Part shown: positions 1 through 9,600 of the stretch, piece by piece
How positions within the stretch are numbered: position 1 is the stretch's first letter
How the letters are laid out: each line of letters opens with the position of its first letter
Assembly: GCA_020641055.1 (NCBI GenBank)
Contig: CP067345.1
Span: 4,023,317 to 4,087,316, forward strand
From: Clostridioides sp. ES-S-0010-02
GTDB lineage: Bacteria > Bacillota > Clostridia > Peptostreptococcales > Peptostreptococcaceae
Length of the DNA: 64,000 nt
Direction: 5' to 3'
Program-made: the position numbers and the translations under genes
Notes under the pieces: model-generated
What the model was told of the DNA's origin: nothing
What the model saw: the letters and a program-made list of their open reading frames with translations, nothing else
The model's database searches: none

Positions 1-300
1 TAACTCAGCCTGCAATTTTTCTACTACTCTATTATATTTATTTACTTTAGTTAAATTATGCTTAGAGATTGGACTTTGATTTCTAATTTCATCTAATATA
101 GCTGATTTTATTTTTATATAAGAGTAACTAGAAAATTTTGCTCCTTTTTCAACATCAAACTTATTTATTGCATCAATCAATCCAATAACTCCACTATTTA
201 CTAAATCTTGATATTCAAAGCCTTTCCCAGGTATAAAAAATTTTCTTGCTATACTCTTTACAAGAGGCATATTCTCTTTTATTAATTCTTCTCTATTCAT
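1..300 (-). CDS. sigD: Flagellar sigma factor SigD (FliA), N-terminal part, cut by window edge
   Basis: The reverse complement from 300 reads MNREELIKENMPLVKSIARK and continues about 100 residues to the edge with no stop. The region-2 signature of sigma-70 family factors is clear (FEYQDLVNSGVIGLIDA, then FDVEKGAKFSSYSYIKIKSA). It follows flhG by 13 bases with an AGGAGG ribosome site, as the last visible gene of the early flagellar operon. In C. difficile SigD drives late flagellar genes and also tcdR, so its place at the operon end ties toxin expression to this transcript (established knowledge). Sigma-D-type promoters for flgM and fliC are visible elsewhere in this window. Confidence 0.93.
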   Translation of the reverse strand, partial: MNREELIKENMPLVKSIARKFFIPGKGFEYQDLVNSGVIGLIDAINKFDVEKGAKFSSYSYIKIKSAILDEIRNQSPISKHNLTKVNKYNRVVEKLQAEL

Positions 301-313
301 TAACTACGCCTCC

Positions 314-1192
314 TTAGCTTTTAAATATACTAAACATTTTTCTTAGTAGACCCTTATTCTCATCAATATCTTCTCTTGACTGACTTACCATTCTCTTTGC
401 TATAGATATAATACACTTTGAAGCGCTACTTGTAGGATATTCCAGAATAAATGGTATCTGCTTTTTTACACATATTCCTACTTTTTTATCATCTATTATA
501 TATCCATATAACTCTAAATTAAGATTTAAAAATTTGTCTACAACCATCTTTATTCTGTTGTATGTAGATTTTGCTTCTTCTAAATTTATTACCCTGTTGA
601 TTATTATGTTTGCACTTCTCTTTATCCCAAAATTACTTATGGCCTTTAGTAAGCTATATGCATCAGTTAATGATGTTGGTTCTGGAGTTGTTATTAAGAA
701 AAATTCAGTACTACAATATATAAATGACAATAGACTTTTACTCATACCAGCACCTGTGTCAATTATTATAAAATCGACATCATGAATCTGTTCTATGCTA
801 TGTATAAACTTATTTCTTTGAGCTTCTGTAAAATCTTCTATATGATTAAGTGCAGAACCTCCAGAAATTATATTCACACCATATTTAGTACGTGAAATTA
901 TATCTTCTATATTTTTTTCTCCATTAATTACATCAATTATCGTACCTTTTACATTTACACCCATTATTATATCTATATTTGACATTCCTATATCTGCATC
1001 TAATATAAGAACTTTTTTATTAAGCCTAGTCAAACAGATAGACAAATTTGTAGCGAGATTACTCTTTCCAACACCACCTTTCCCAGAAGCTATTGTAATT
1101 ATCTTAGGTGCATTCCCATTCTCCACTATAAATTCATCAAGTCCTCTTTTTTCTATTGCCATCTTTCTCAAGATTTGAGCTTGGTCAATCAT
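314..1192 (-). CDS. flhG: MinD-like ATPase FlhG (FleN/YlxH)
   Basis: This 292-residue ParA/MinD-type ATPase has a deviant Walker A motif (SGKGGVGKS, about residues 37-44), DADIGMSN as the second motif and an IDTGAG Walker B region near residue 145. FlhG proteins set flagellar number and position together with the GTPase FlhF. Its start overlaps the flhF stop by four bases, so the two are translationally coupled, and sigD follows. The length is normal for the family. Confidence 0.93.
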   Translation of the reverse strand: MIDQAQILRKMAIEKRGLDEFIVENGNAPKIITIASGKGGVGKSNLATNLSICLTRLNKKVLILDADIGMSNIDIIMGVNVKGTIIDVINGEKNIEDIISRTKYGVNIISGGSALNHIEDFTEAQRNKFIHSIEQIHDVDFIIIDTGAGMSKSLLSFIYCSTEFFLITTPEPTSLTDAYSLLKAISNFGIKRSANIIINRVINLEEAKSTYNRIKMVVDKFLNLNLELYGYIIDDKKVGICVKKQIPFILEYPTSSASKCIISIAKRMVSQSREDIDENKGLLRKMFSIFKS

Positions 1193-2205
1193 ATACTTTC
1201 AACTCCTAATAGTAATCTTATAATCTTATCTTCATTAGGTTTTATAATGTCATCAGGAACACTTTGCCCTATTGTAATATACGATATTGGTTTTTGTGCA
1301 TAATTCACTATGTTAAAGATGGAACCATATGTGATTGTTTCATCCAGCTTTGTAATTATTAAGCTTTTAAAGTTCACATTTCTATATGAATCTATAATTG
1401 CTTTTGTATCATTTTCTCTTGTTGTGCAATTCAAAACTAAGTGTATATTATCAGTTTCAGCTTTATCTATGAGATTTTTGATTTCTAATATTTGCATAGA
1501 ATTTTTATATCCTCTACCTGTAGTATCTATTAATACAACATCACAATCTTTCATCTCATCAAGTGCCAACTCCATCTCATCAGGGCTTATTACTCCTTTA
1601 AAAGGAATATTCATTATGTCAGTATATATCTTTAACTGCTCCACAGCGCCAATTCTATAGGTATCTATAGTTATTACACCTACTTTTTTATTTTCCTCAA
1701 ATACTAATTTTGCGGCTAACTTTGCTATTGTAGTTGTCTTACCTACTCCTGGTGGTCCAACTAGAGCGATTTTCCCATTTATCGTTGGATTTTCTATTTT
1801 AATCTTTTTCTTTAGACTTTCCACTAAATTTTTACTTGTATCAATTCCATTGAACTTCATCTCTTGTAAGTCAGTTCTTATGGACTCTACAATTTCTTCA
1901 TTTAACTCTAGATTTAGTAGGTTCTTACATATTTTATCTATATCATTGTCATTCTTATTATCAAACCCCATATTACTTATAATTGACTTTAATTGTTCTA
2001 CCTCTCGTTTCAAGTCATTTTGTTCTACATTATCTCTCTTTTCCCATCCGACAGTTAATTCGATATCTCTCTTTGAAAAAATACCTCGTATTCCAGATTT
2101 TCTTACTTCTTTTTTATCTATTAATGTAATATTGTCACCCAATTCCATTTTGGCTAGATTCATAGCATCCTGAATTGTATTAGCTGTATACTTTTTCGTC
2201 ATCAT
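1189..2205 (-). CDS. flhF: Signal-recognition-type GTPase FlhF
   Basis: The 338 residues end in an SRP-like NG domain: P-loop GPPGVGKTTT at 150-159, DTYRIGAVEQLK, DTTGRG and TKLDE motifs. The N-terminal B domain (1-130) is weakly conserved, as usual for FlhF. It governs where flagella are assembled and is stimulated by FlhG, encoded immediately downstream. The start lies inside the end of flhA (26-base overlap). Two adjacent ATG codons are available and either could be the true start. Confidence 0.92.
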   Translation of the reverse strand: MMTKKYTANTIQDAMNLAKMELGDNITLIDKKEVRKSGIRGIFSKRDIELTVGWEKRDNVEQNDLKREVEQLKSIISNMGFDNKNDNDIDKICKNLLNLELNEEIVESIRTDLQEMKFNGIDTSKNLVESLKKKIKIENPTINGKIALVGPPGVGKTTTIAKLAAKLVFEENKKVGVITIDTYRIGAVEQLKIYTDIMNIPFKGVISPDEMELALDEMKDCDVVLIDTTGRGYKNSMQILEIKNLIDKAETDNIHLVLNCTTRENDTKAIIDSYRNVNFKSLIITKLDETITYGSIFNIVNYAQKPISYITIGQSVPDDIIKPNEDKIIRLLLGVESI

Positions 2206-4255
2206 ATATGCTCACCACACCTTCTGCTTTGATTTTAACATCATTAGGTATTTCATTTAATGATAGTACAGTCAAATTAGGATATACAATCTCAACTAGT
2301 TTTCTAAATGGTGCTCTTATCTTTGGTGATACTACTATTACTGGTATATTATGATTGAAATATACATTACCTATTACATCTTGTATACTCTCAAATATTT
2401 TGTTTGTGTTTTCTGGGTCAACAGCTGGATAAGTTCCATTTACAGACCTTTGTAAATTATTAGATACCAATTCCTCTGTTTCTGGAGATAATGTAGCCAC
2501 TACAATTGACTTATCTTCATCCACCAAATTCGTACAAATACTTCTAGCTAAAGCTATTCTCACATATTCAGTAAGAAGCTCTATGTCTTTTGTGTTTCTG
2601 GACTGGTCTGCAAGTGTTTCAAGGATTGTAACCCTATCCTTTATATTTACTTTTTCTCTCAACAGATTTTTAAGTACTTTTTGAACTTCACCAAGTGTCA
2701 TTAAGTCTGGTATCAACTCATCAACTACAGCACTATAATTTTCTCTTGCTGCATCTATAATAGTCTTAACTTCTTGTCTTCCCAGTAACTCATGTGCATT
2801 GGATTTTATTATATCTAGTAAATGGGTTATAAGTATTGTGGATGAATCTACAACTGTATAACCTTTTAACTCTGCATCTTCTACCTTATCACTTTCTATC
2901 CAAAGTGCCTCTATTCCAAAAGTAGGCTCAATTGTCTTTATTCCAAATATATTAAAACCTTGATTCATAGGGTCCATACATAAAACCATATTAGGCATTA
3001 TCTCATATCCACCAACTACATTACCTTTTATCTTTATGTTATATTGGTTTGGATTTAGTTGTAAATTATCTCTTATTCTTATAGGTTGTACAACTATACC
3101 CATGTCTATGGCACATTGTCTTCTTATTGATGCTATTCTCTGAAGTAAATCTCCTCCTGCTGATTCATCAGCTAAAGATATTAAGCCATATCCAATTTCT
3201 ACTTCTATAGCTTCTACATTTATTAAGTTTGTTACATCTTCTACTTCGTTTTTGTCTGGATTTACCATATCAGGTTTTTCAAAATCTAAATCTTCTAAGG
3301 TATCCTTCTTTTCTCTTCCTAAGAAGTAACCTGCTGCTATTGCACCTATTCCCAGTGAAAAAAACGCTGGCTTGGGTAATCCAGGCATCATACCAAGTAT
3401 AATTAAAACACAACCAGTCATCATTACTGCTTTTGGTATTGCTGTTAATTGCTTACCTACTAAGTCACCAAAGTTTTCATCAGTCGAAGCTCTTGTTACG
3501 ATTATACCAGCTGATGTGGATATTAGTAGAGCTGGTATCTGGCTTACAAGTCCATCACCTATAGTAAGTCTTACATAAGTCTGAGCTGCACCCATAAGAG
3601 TCATGTTTAGCATTACAGCTCCTATTACAATTCCTCCTATTATATTTATTGCTGTTACTATAAGACCTGCTATAGCATCTCCTTTTACAAACTTATTTGC
3701 ACCATCCATAGAACCATAAAAATCAGCTTCTTGTTGGAGTTCTTTTCTTCTTTTTCTAGCAGTTTTGTCATCTATAACTCCTGCATTTAAATCTGCATCT
3801 ATACTCATCTGCTTCCCTGGCATGGCATCTAACGTAAATCTAGCTGTTACTTCAGATACTCTTCCAGAACCATTAGTTATAACGACAAATTGAACAATTA
3901 ATATAATTAGGAATATAATTATCCCTACTACGTAATTTCCACCTACAACAAAACTTCCAAATGCCTCTATAACTTCACCTGCGTATCCTTGAGTTAAAAT
4001 TAATCTAGTTGATGAAAGATTTAATCCCAATCTAAATAGTGTTGTAACAAGTAACACTGTTGGAAATATAGATAAATCAAGTACATTTGTTGTAAATAAT
4101 GTCATTAATAAAATTAGCACAGATAAACTTATGTTAATTGCCAGTAAAATATCTAATATAAATGTAGGTAATGGCACTATCATCATAAGAACAATTCCTA
4201 CAACACCAAAAGCCACTATTACGTCCATATGTTCTTTTAGATTAAACTTATTCAT
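2180..4255 (-). CDS. flhA: Flagellar export gate protein FlhA
   Basis: The 691 residues match the full FlhA architecture: about eight membrane helices in the first 310 residues, a FHIPEP-type cytoplasmic linker region (LDAMPGKQMSIDADLNAG around 145-160) and a large C-terminal cytoplasmic domain that docks chaperone-substrate complexes. It is the nonameric export gate of the flagellar type III apparatus. It sits between the fliR/flhB fusion (8-base gap) and flhF. Confidence 0.96.
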   Translation of the reverse strand: MNKFNLKEHMDVIVAFGVVGIVLMMIVPLPTFILDILLAINISLSVLILLMTLFTTNVLDLSIFPTVLLVTTLFRLGLNLSSTRLILTQGYAGEVIEAFGSFVVGGNYVVGIIIFLIILIVQFVVITNGSGRVSEVTARFTLDAMPGKQMSIDADLNAGVIDDKTARKRRKELQQEADFYGSMDGANKFVKGDAIAGLIVTAINIIGGIVIGAVMLNMTLMGAAQTYVRLTIGDGLVSQIPALLISTSAGIIVTRASTDENFGDLVGKQLTAIPKAVMMTGCVLIILGMMPGLPKPAFFSLGIGAIAAGYFLGREKKDTLEDLDFEKPDMVNPDKNEVEDVTNLINVEAIEVEIGYGLISLADESAGGDLLQRIASIRRQCAIDMGIVVQPIRIRDNLQLNPNQYNIKIKGNVVGGYEIMPNMVLCMDPMNQGFNIFGIKTIEPTFGIEALWIESDKVEDAELKGYTVVDSSTILITHLLDIIKSNAHELLGRQEVKTIIDAARENYSAVVDELIPDLMTLGEVQKVLKNLLREKVNIKDRVTILETLADQSRNTKDIELLTEYVRIALARSICTNLVDEDKSIVVATLSPETEELVSNNLQRSVNGTYPAVDPENTNKIFESIQDVIGNVYFNHNIPVIVVSPKIRAPFRKLVEIVYPNLTVLSLNEIPNDVKIKAEGVVSIYDDEKVYS

Positions 4256-4263
4256 TACTTATC

Positions 4264-6078
4264 CTACCTTTTTGGGACTTTGTATCTATTTTTGATTTTA
4301 TATACTGCTACTAAGATCTCTGCAAAAGCTTGATACATGTCCTCTGGAATTTCTTGGTCTATTTCTACTTGCTTATATAACAACCTAGCAATGGGTTTAT
4401 TTTCTATTATTGGGATGTCATTTCCCTTTGCGATTTCCCTTATTTTAAAAGCTAAATAATCTGCACCTTTTGCCACTACTACTGGAGCTTGGTCCTTCCC
4501 TTTTTCATATCTCACTGCTATAGATAAGTGAGTTGGATTGGTTACTATTACAGTAGCGCTTGGTACTGCTTGCATAGTCCTTTGAGATGAGATTTGTCTT
4601 TGTTTTTGTTTTATCTTAGCTTTTATTTCTGGGTCTCCTTCTGAGTTTTTATATTCATCTTTAACTTCTTGTTTTGTCATTCTTAGTTGTTTTTTATGAC
4701 TATACCTTTGATAAAAATAATCTGCAACTGCTATAACTATCATAGCTATACAAATTTTACTTAATATGGAATATACTAAGTCTTTAACTGTATACATTAA
4801 AGTTGGTAAGTATATATTCCCTAGTTTTAAGATATCTAAATAATTATCTTGAAAAAATTTATATCCTATGTAAGCTAAGACAGATATAATTGCTGTATCC
4901 TTTATTAAAGTTGATAAACTTCTCATAGAAAACATGTTTTTGAATCCACTAATTGGATTTAATTTTGATAAATTTGGTTTCAAAGTTTCCCCAGTAAATA
5001 ATATTCCCACTTGAAATAGGTTAGCTACTACACCTAAGACCAAAAATGGAATAGCTATTGGCAAAAATATCTTGAAAAAATCCATTAATCCTACTATAAT
5101 TAAGTTTTCTAGGTTTGAATAATTTATGTTCATATAAAAATTCACGCTTAAAAAATGATTGAGTGAAGATTTAAGTGTGTCCACTACATATGAAAATAAT
5201 GTAGGGACTAACAAAGTGAATGCAAATAAGGTCATTGCAACAGGTAATTCTCTACTTTTTGCTATATTACCTTTTTTTCTTTGTTCTCCCCTTTTCTTTG
5301 GAGTAGCGTCTTCTGTTTTGTCTGTTGAACCCATAAAAAACATAGGGGCTAGTGCAAAAGTTCCCTCATACATCTTTGGTATTTGACTCAATAAATGACT
5401 TATTTGGTTGACAATTAAAGGTATTGATATGATAAATAATGCTATACCAACCAATATTTTTAATGGCATACCAACTATCATTACGTTTAGTTGAGGTACA
5501 CTTCTTGATATAAGACCTAATATAAAATCTGCCATAAGCAGACAAAGTACAATAGGTATTGCTATTTTAAACCCAGTTATAAAGCACTGCACAAATATGT
5601 TTATTATATAATCTATATTATTATCTACAAATGATTTTCCTATTGGAATTAACTCAAAACTATACCTTATACCTCGAATTAAAATATGGTGACCATCCAT
5701 GCTAAAAAATATCATAATTGCTGTCCAGTTCATAAGATTATCAATTAGAGTTGTTTGAGTCATTGAATTTGGGTCAAACATATTAATCATTGATAATCCC
5801 ATCTGTTGGTCCATCATAGAACCTGCCATTCTGATACTGTAAAAACATAGATTCGTTATATATCCAAGAATAATCCCTGTTATAGTCTCATTTATACCAT
5901 ATAAAGTAAACATTACAATATTGTCTATATTTGTTACATATTCAATTTGCATAGTACTTGAAATCAATATTGATATAATGATTGCAAAGAGTGACTTAAA
6001 TAAAGCAGGTGTACCAGCTGGAAATAGCATTCTCAATGTTCCAAAGAAGGCTACTATTCTAATAAATACAAAAATCAT
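4264..6078 (-). CDS. flhB: Fused flagellar export proteins FliR-FlhB
   Basis: A single 604-residue frame joins two normally separate export-gate proteins. Residues 1 to about 245 are a FliR-like multi-helix membrane domain. From about 255 the sequence is FlhB, starting GSTDKTEDATPKKRGEQRKK and including four helices and the autocleavage motif NPTH at 514-517. The combined length equals FliR plus FlhB, so neither half is truncated. FlhB cleavage at N-P-T-H switches export specificity from rod/hook to filament substrates. Such fusions are known in Clostridium. Confidence 0.95.
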   Translation of the reverse strand: MIFVFIRIVAFFGTLRMLFPAGTPALFKSLFAIIISILISSTMQIEYVTNIDNIVMFTLYGINETITGIILGYITNLCFYSIRMAGSMMDQQMGLSMINMFDPNSMTQTTLIDNLMNWTAIMIFFSMDGHHILIRGIRYSFELIPIGKSFVDNNIDYIINIFVQCFITGFKIAIPIVLCLLMADFILGLISRSVPQLNVMIVGMPLKILVGIALFIISIPLIVNQISHLLSQIPKMYEGTFALAPMFFMGSTDKTEDATPKKRGEQRKKGNIAKSRELPVAMTLFAFTLLVPTLFSYVVDTLKSSLNHFLSVNFYMNINYSNLENLIIVGLMDFFKIFLPIAIPFLVLGVVANLFQVGILFTGETLKPNLSKLNPISGFKNMFSMRSLSTLIKDTAIISVLAYIGYKFFQDNYLDILKLGNIYLPTLMYTVKDLVYSILSKICIAMIVIAVADYFYQRYSHKKQLRMTKQEVKDEYKNSEGDPEIKAKIKQKQRQISSQRTMQAVPSATVIVTNPTHLSIAVRYEKGKDQAPVVVAKGADYLAFKIREIAKGNDIPIIENKPIARLLYKQVEIDQEIPEDMYQAFAEILVAVYKIKNRYKVPKR

Positions 6079-6089
6079 ATGTATCCTAC

Positions 6090-6359
6090 TTACTTAGTTA
6101 TAAGAGACATCATATTGAATATCTCAGAAGTAAAACTAATAAGAGTATGTAACATCCAGCTTCCACCAATAGCTACTACCAAAAGAATTGCTATTAGTTT
6201 TGGTACAAATGTCAAAGTTTGCTCTTGGATTTGAGTTGTAGCTTGAAATACACTTATTAAAAGTCCAACTACAAGAGAAACAATAAGTACTGGAGCTGCA
6301 ATCATAGCTCCTGTAAACATACCATTTTTAAGAACACTCATTATCATAAATTCACTCAT
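6090..6359 (-). CDS. fliQ: Flagellar export protein FliQ
   Basis: The 89-residue protein has two membrane helices separated by the conserved FQATTQIQEQTLTFVPK segment, which is diagnostic of FliQ/SctS. With FliP and FliR it forms the helical export-gate core in the basal body. It lies 12 bases after fliP and 11 bases before the fliR-flhB fusion. Confidence 0.96.
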   Translation of the reverse strand: MSEFMIMSVLKNGMFTGAMIAAPVLIVSLVVGLLISVFQATTQIQEQTLTFVPKLIAILLVVAIGGSWMLHTLISFTSEIFNMMSLITK

Positions 6360-6371
6360 ATTATTTTTCTC

Positions 6372-7037
6372 CTATCCAAATCCCAATATCAATGTTTTTA
6401 CTATCAAGTTCCATCCATCCACCATTACAAATAATAACAACTTAAATGGTAATGATATCATAACTGGAGGTAACATAAACATTCCCATAGACATTAAAAC
6501 ACTTGCTACAACAAGGTCTATTATCAAAAATGGTATGTATATTAAAAAACCTATTTGAAAAGCAGTTTTTAGTTCACTTATCGCAAAAGCTGGAACTACA
6601 ACAGATAAGGGTATATTTTCACGAGTTAATTTTTTTTCTTTTAACCCTGCTTGTTCTACAAATAAATCTAAGTCAGTTTGTCTAGTTTGCTTTAGTAAAA
6701 ACTCTTTAATAGGCACTTCTGCTTCTTTCATGGCTTTTTCCATAGTAATATCTTCTTTCATATATGGTTGTAATGCCTTTTCGTTTATTTCATTTAATAC
6801 TGGTCTCATTATAAATATTGTCAATACTATCGCAAGCCCTACCAAAACTTGACTTGGAATTGCTTGTTGTGCTCCTAATGCTGATTTCAAAAATGATAAA
6901 CTTATGACTATTCTAACAAAGCTTGTCATCATGAACATTACAAATGGCAAAAACATTAATGCCGTTAGAAATAAAAACAATTGCATTGAACTTGTATATG
7001 GTACGTCAGACAAAGGTAATTTTGATAATAGTTCCAT
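6372..7037 (-). CDS. fliP: Flagellar export protein FliP
   Basis: The 221 residues carry the FliP family signature MTSFVRIVISLSFLKSALG and QAIPSQVLVGLAIVLT near the N terminus and a C-terminal helical hairpin ending in LPFKLLLFVMVDGW. No long cleavable signal peptide precedes the first helix, so the protein is at the short end for the family. It overlaps nothing and abuts fliO, whose stop lies at 7038. Confidence 0.96.
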   Translation of the reverse strand: MELLSKLPLSDVPYTSSMQLFLFLTALMFLPFVMFMMTSFVRIVISLSFLKSALGAQQAIPSQVLVGLAIVLTIFIMRPVLNEINEKALQPYMKEDITMEKAMKEAEVPIKEFLLKQTRQTDLDLFVEQAGLKEKKLTRENIPLSVVVPAFAISELKTAFQIGFLIYIPFLIIDLVVASVLMSMGMFMLPPVMISLPFKLLLFVMVDGWNLIVKTLILGFG

Positions 7038-7412
7038 TTACTTATCTTCCTTTTTTGTAAATTTTCCAATATATCTACTGAAATCATATTTTGCTTTGAT
7101 TTTTTCCATTTTAAAATCTTGGATTTTAAAATTTCTCTCTTTAATGTCATCTTCTATTTTTGATATTTCTTCTTTGGTCAAATCTTTTATCTTATTCATA
7201 CTAGCTGAAGAAGATGCAATAATACATCCTTCTTCACCTACTTTTAAAATTATTATGCTATTGTTTTTATTTATACTTACAATGTCTAGTATTTTTACAT
7301 ATTTGTCATTGTATTTTTTTAATAAAGTTCCCTGGCTAATTTTTAAAGATAAGACTATCAATATTAAAATTATTGGAATACATATTAATATCTTTAATAA
7401 ATAAAGTATCAT
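7038..7412 (-). CDS. fliO: FliO-like flagellar biosynthesis protein (often called FliZ in this species)
   Basis: The 124-residue protein has one N-terminal membrane helix (about 4-23), a small beta-rich cytoplasmic part with the typical IIILKVGEEGCIIASSSASM stretch, and a charged C-terminal tail. Position directly before fliP identifies it as FliO, an assembly factor for the FliP-FliR core. Sequence conservation in this family is low, so the call leans on synteny and topology. Confidence 0.8.
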   Translation of the reverse strand: MILYLLKILICIPIILILIVLSLKISQGTLLKKYNDKYVKILDIVSINKNNSIIILKVGEEGCIIASSSASMNKIKDLTKEEISKIEDDIKERNFKIQDFKMEKIKAKYDFSRYIGKFTKKEDK

Positions 7413-7426
7413 GTCTTACCATCCTT

Positions 7427-7870
7427 TTATTGTACTACTATATTTGTGAAATATATGTTTTGTATTACATTCCCACCTAAATTTGTATTTAAAGTATTTT
7501 TTATTTCATCTTTTATATTATTTAGATTTTCAGCAGAAAAATCATCTGCTCTTTTTGCCATAAGGCAATTTATAATATTATCTCTAATTAAAGGTGTATT
7601 TTTTTCTATATCTTTATATGAAGCATCATAAGATACAGTTATTGACACCTTTAAATATCTTACACCTTCATCAGCTAGCTTCAATACCATTTCTTCTAAA
7701 TCAAGATTTTCTGTCTTTATTTCATCTTTAGCTTTTCCTGTTGGAATAAACAAACCTATAATCTTATCAATTTGTCCACTTCCACCTTTACCTAATATAA
7801 AAAACCCTGCTCCTGCTGAGAAAACAATCAGTATCAAAATAATTAGAATAATTTTTTTATTTTTGAACAA
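7427..7870 (-). CDS. fliL: Flagellar basal body-associated protein FliL
   Basis: The 147 residues show one N-terminal membrane helix (about 7-27) and a periplasm-side domain. The C-terminal FliL pattern is present: KVSITVSYDASY, LIRDNIINCLM, and NIYFTNIVVQ at the end. FliL surrounds the stator and supports motor torque. It sits between motB and fliO, the usual position. Confidence 0.9.
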   Translation of the reverse strand: MFKNKKIILIILILIVFSAGAGFFILGKGGSGQIDKIIGLFIPTGKAKDEIKTENLDLEEMVLKLADEGVRYLKVSITVSYDASYKDIEKNTPLIRDNIINCLMAKRADDFSAENLNNIKDEIKNTLNTNLGGNVIQNIYFTNIVVQ

Positions 7871-7881
7871 AACTCTTCCTC

Positions 7882-8577
7882 CTAGTCGATAGTTATAAGT
7901 ATATTAACTCTTCTATTTTCAGCTCTTCCCTTTGCTGTATCATTTGAAACTAAAGGTTGATACTCTCCACATCCTGTTGCTGAAAACAATTTAGGGTCCA
8001 TGCCCTTTTCTTCTACAAAGTATCTTACAACACTTACTGCTCTACTAGAAGATAAATCCCAATTGGACTCATGTGTACTTGATTTTACAGGTACATTATC
8101 AGTATGACCTTCTATAACTATCTTATTTTTCATCATTTTTATCATGTCATATACTTTATTTAGAGTAGCTTTACTATCAACTTTTAACTCCGAACTCCCA
8201 GAGTCAAATAATATTGAGTCATCTAACTCTAATAAAATCCCTCTACTATCATCCTTAACTGTTACACTATTTTGCAAGTTAGAATTATTAACCTTATCTT
8301 TTAAATCTTGTTCTAAATCTGACTTATCATTTTTATCCACTAAACCACTATCTATTGGAGACTTCGCACTTGTACTTGAACCTGTGTTAAACATACTTAC
8401 TCCAGAAAACTGACCTTTTAATGCATCTGATATATTTTTAAATTTTTCCATATCTACAACTGATGTTGCATATAGAAGTACAAAAAATGTAAGAATTAGA
8501 GTTATTGTGTCTGCATAAGTGGCCAACCATGCATCTGGATTTATCTCATCTTTTTTTTTATTTTTTCTACGCGCCAT
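7882..8577 (-). CDS. motB: Flagellar stator protein MotB
   Basis: The 231 residues begin with a basic tail, then NPDAWLATYADTITLILTFF, where Asp23 is the proton-carrying residue of MotB. The C-terminal half is an OmpA-like peptidoglycan-binding domain with IEGHTDNVPV and GRAENRRVNILI. It pairs with MotA as a stator unit anchored to the wall. Its start overlaps the motA stop by 11 bases, which suggests coupled translation. Confidence 0.96.
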   Translation of the reverse strand: MARRKNKKKDEINPDAWLATYADTITLILTFFVLLYATSVVDMEKFKNISDALKGQFSGVSMFNTGSSTSAKSPIDSGLVDKNDKSDLEQDLKDKVNNSNLQNSVTVKDDSRGILLELDDSILFDSGSSELKVDSKATLNKVYDMIKMMKNKIVIEGHTDNVPVKSSTHESNWDLSSSRAVSVVRYFVEEKGMDPKLFSATGCGEYQPLVSNDTAKGRAENRRVNILITID

Positions 8578-9385
8578 TACTCATTGCTCTTTCTGTATTT
8601 TTATTGGATTTCATAAACTGTAATTTTTCAGTTTTTGAAAGGTATGTCGCTAAACGTTCCTCAACTACTATACTGCTTTCACCAGATTGTATGCTTATTA
8701 TACCTTCCAGCATCATCTCTTTTATGTAAACTTCTTTTTCCGTTTTTTCATCTATGTTATATGCAATTGGATTTAAAGCAATATTTGCAAGTAGAGAACC
8801 ATAAAATGTTGTAATTAACGCCTTTCCCATACCAGAAGCAATCAAATCTGGTGATGTAAGGTCAGATAGCATTTGTATAAGACCGATTAGAGTCCCCAAC
8901 ATTCCAAATGCAGGTGCGAATGTTCCCCAAGTTTTAAATATCTTTGAATATCTGTTATTTGTATCTTCAACAGAATCTATCTCTAATTCTAATATAGACC
9001 TTATTTCATTGACTTCCAGACCATCAATACATAACTCTAATCCTTTTTTCATAAATGGGTCTTGTATTTTCATTACATCACTTTCTATTGACAAAAGACC
9101 TTCTCTTCTTGCTTTTTTTGAAAGTGCTTTAAATTGATTCAATAAGTCTAATCTTGATATACTCGTTGTTTTAAATGAGTATTGTAATGCATTTTTTATA
9201 AGTTTCATGTCATCAATAGTAAATGTAATCATCAACGCTCCAAATGACCCAAATACTGTTATTAATATTGATGAAAAATCAAAGAAACTTTTTAATCCTG
9301 AACTACTTCCTTTTACTGCTCCAAATAAAACTAATACTGTAGATAATATTAGTCCAATGAATGTCAGTGAATCTGTTTTTTTCAT
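8567..9385 (-). CDS. motA: Flagellar stator protein MotA
   Basis: This 272-residue membrane protein has four helices. The family signature WGTFAPAFGMLGTLIGLIQML is visible near residues 150-170, followed by MGKALITTFYGSLLANIALNPIA. The long cytoplasmic loop (about 60-145) contacts FliG. The start codon overlaps the flbD stop by one base, and motB follows with an 11-base overlap. Confidence 0.96.
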   Translation of the reverse strand: MKKTDSLTFIGLILSTVLVLFGAVKGSSSGLKSFFDFSSILITVFGSFGALMITFTIDDMKLIKNALQYSFKTTSISRLDLLNQFKALSKKARREGLLSIESDVMKIQDPFMKKGLELCIDGLEVNEIRSILELEIDSVEDTNNRYSKIFKTWGTFAPAFGMLGTLIGLIQMLSDLTSPDLIASGMGKALITTFYGSLLANIALNPIAYNIDEKTEKEVYIKEMMLEGIISIQSGESSIVVEERLATYLSKTEKLQFMKSNKNTERAMSNGA

Positions 9386-9588
9386 TACTTTTCGCTCCTA
9401 ATATAACCTACATTTATTTTCCTTTTATACTTTATCACTTTATCTACTATCTCATCTACAGACTCTTTTACAAGATTTTTTTCTCCTGTTGTAAGTAATA
9501 TTCTACTTTCTGGAACGGAGTCAATTCTTACTATAAGGTCTGAGTTTAATATGTAGCTTCTTCCGTTTAAGTCTGTTACTCTTATCAT
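9385..9588 (-). CDS. flbD: FlbD/SwrD-family small flagellar protein
   Basis: A 67-residue protein matching the FlbD family: MIRVTDLNGRSYILNSDLIV, then LLTTGEKNLVKESVDEIVDKVI. In Bacillus the homologue SwrD raises flagellar power, acting together with the stator. It lies between the hook gene and motA, the conserved position. It is too small to be rated on length alone, but the sequence match and synteny are both good. Confidence 0.9.
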   Translation of the reverse strand: MIRVTDLNGRSYILNSDLIVRIDSVPESRILLTTGEKNLVKESVDEIVDKVIKYKRKINVGYIRSEK

Positions 9589-9600
9589 ACTATGTACCTA

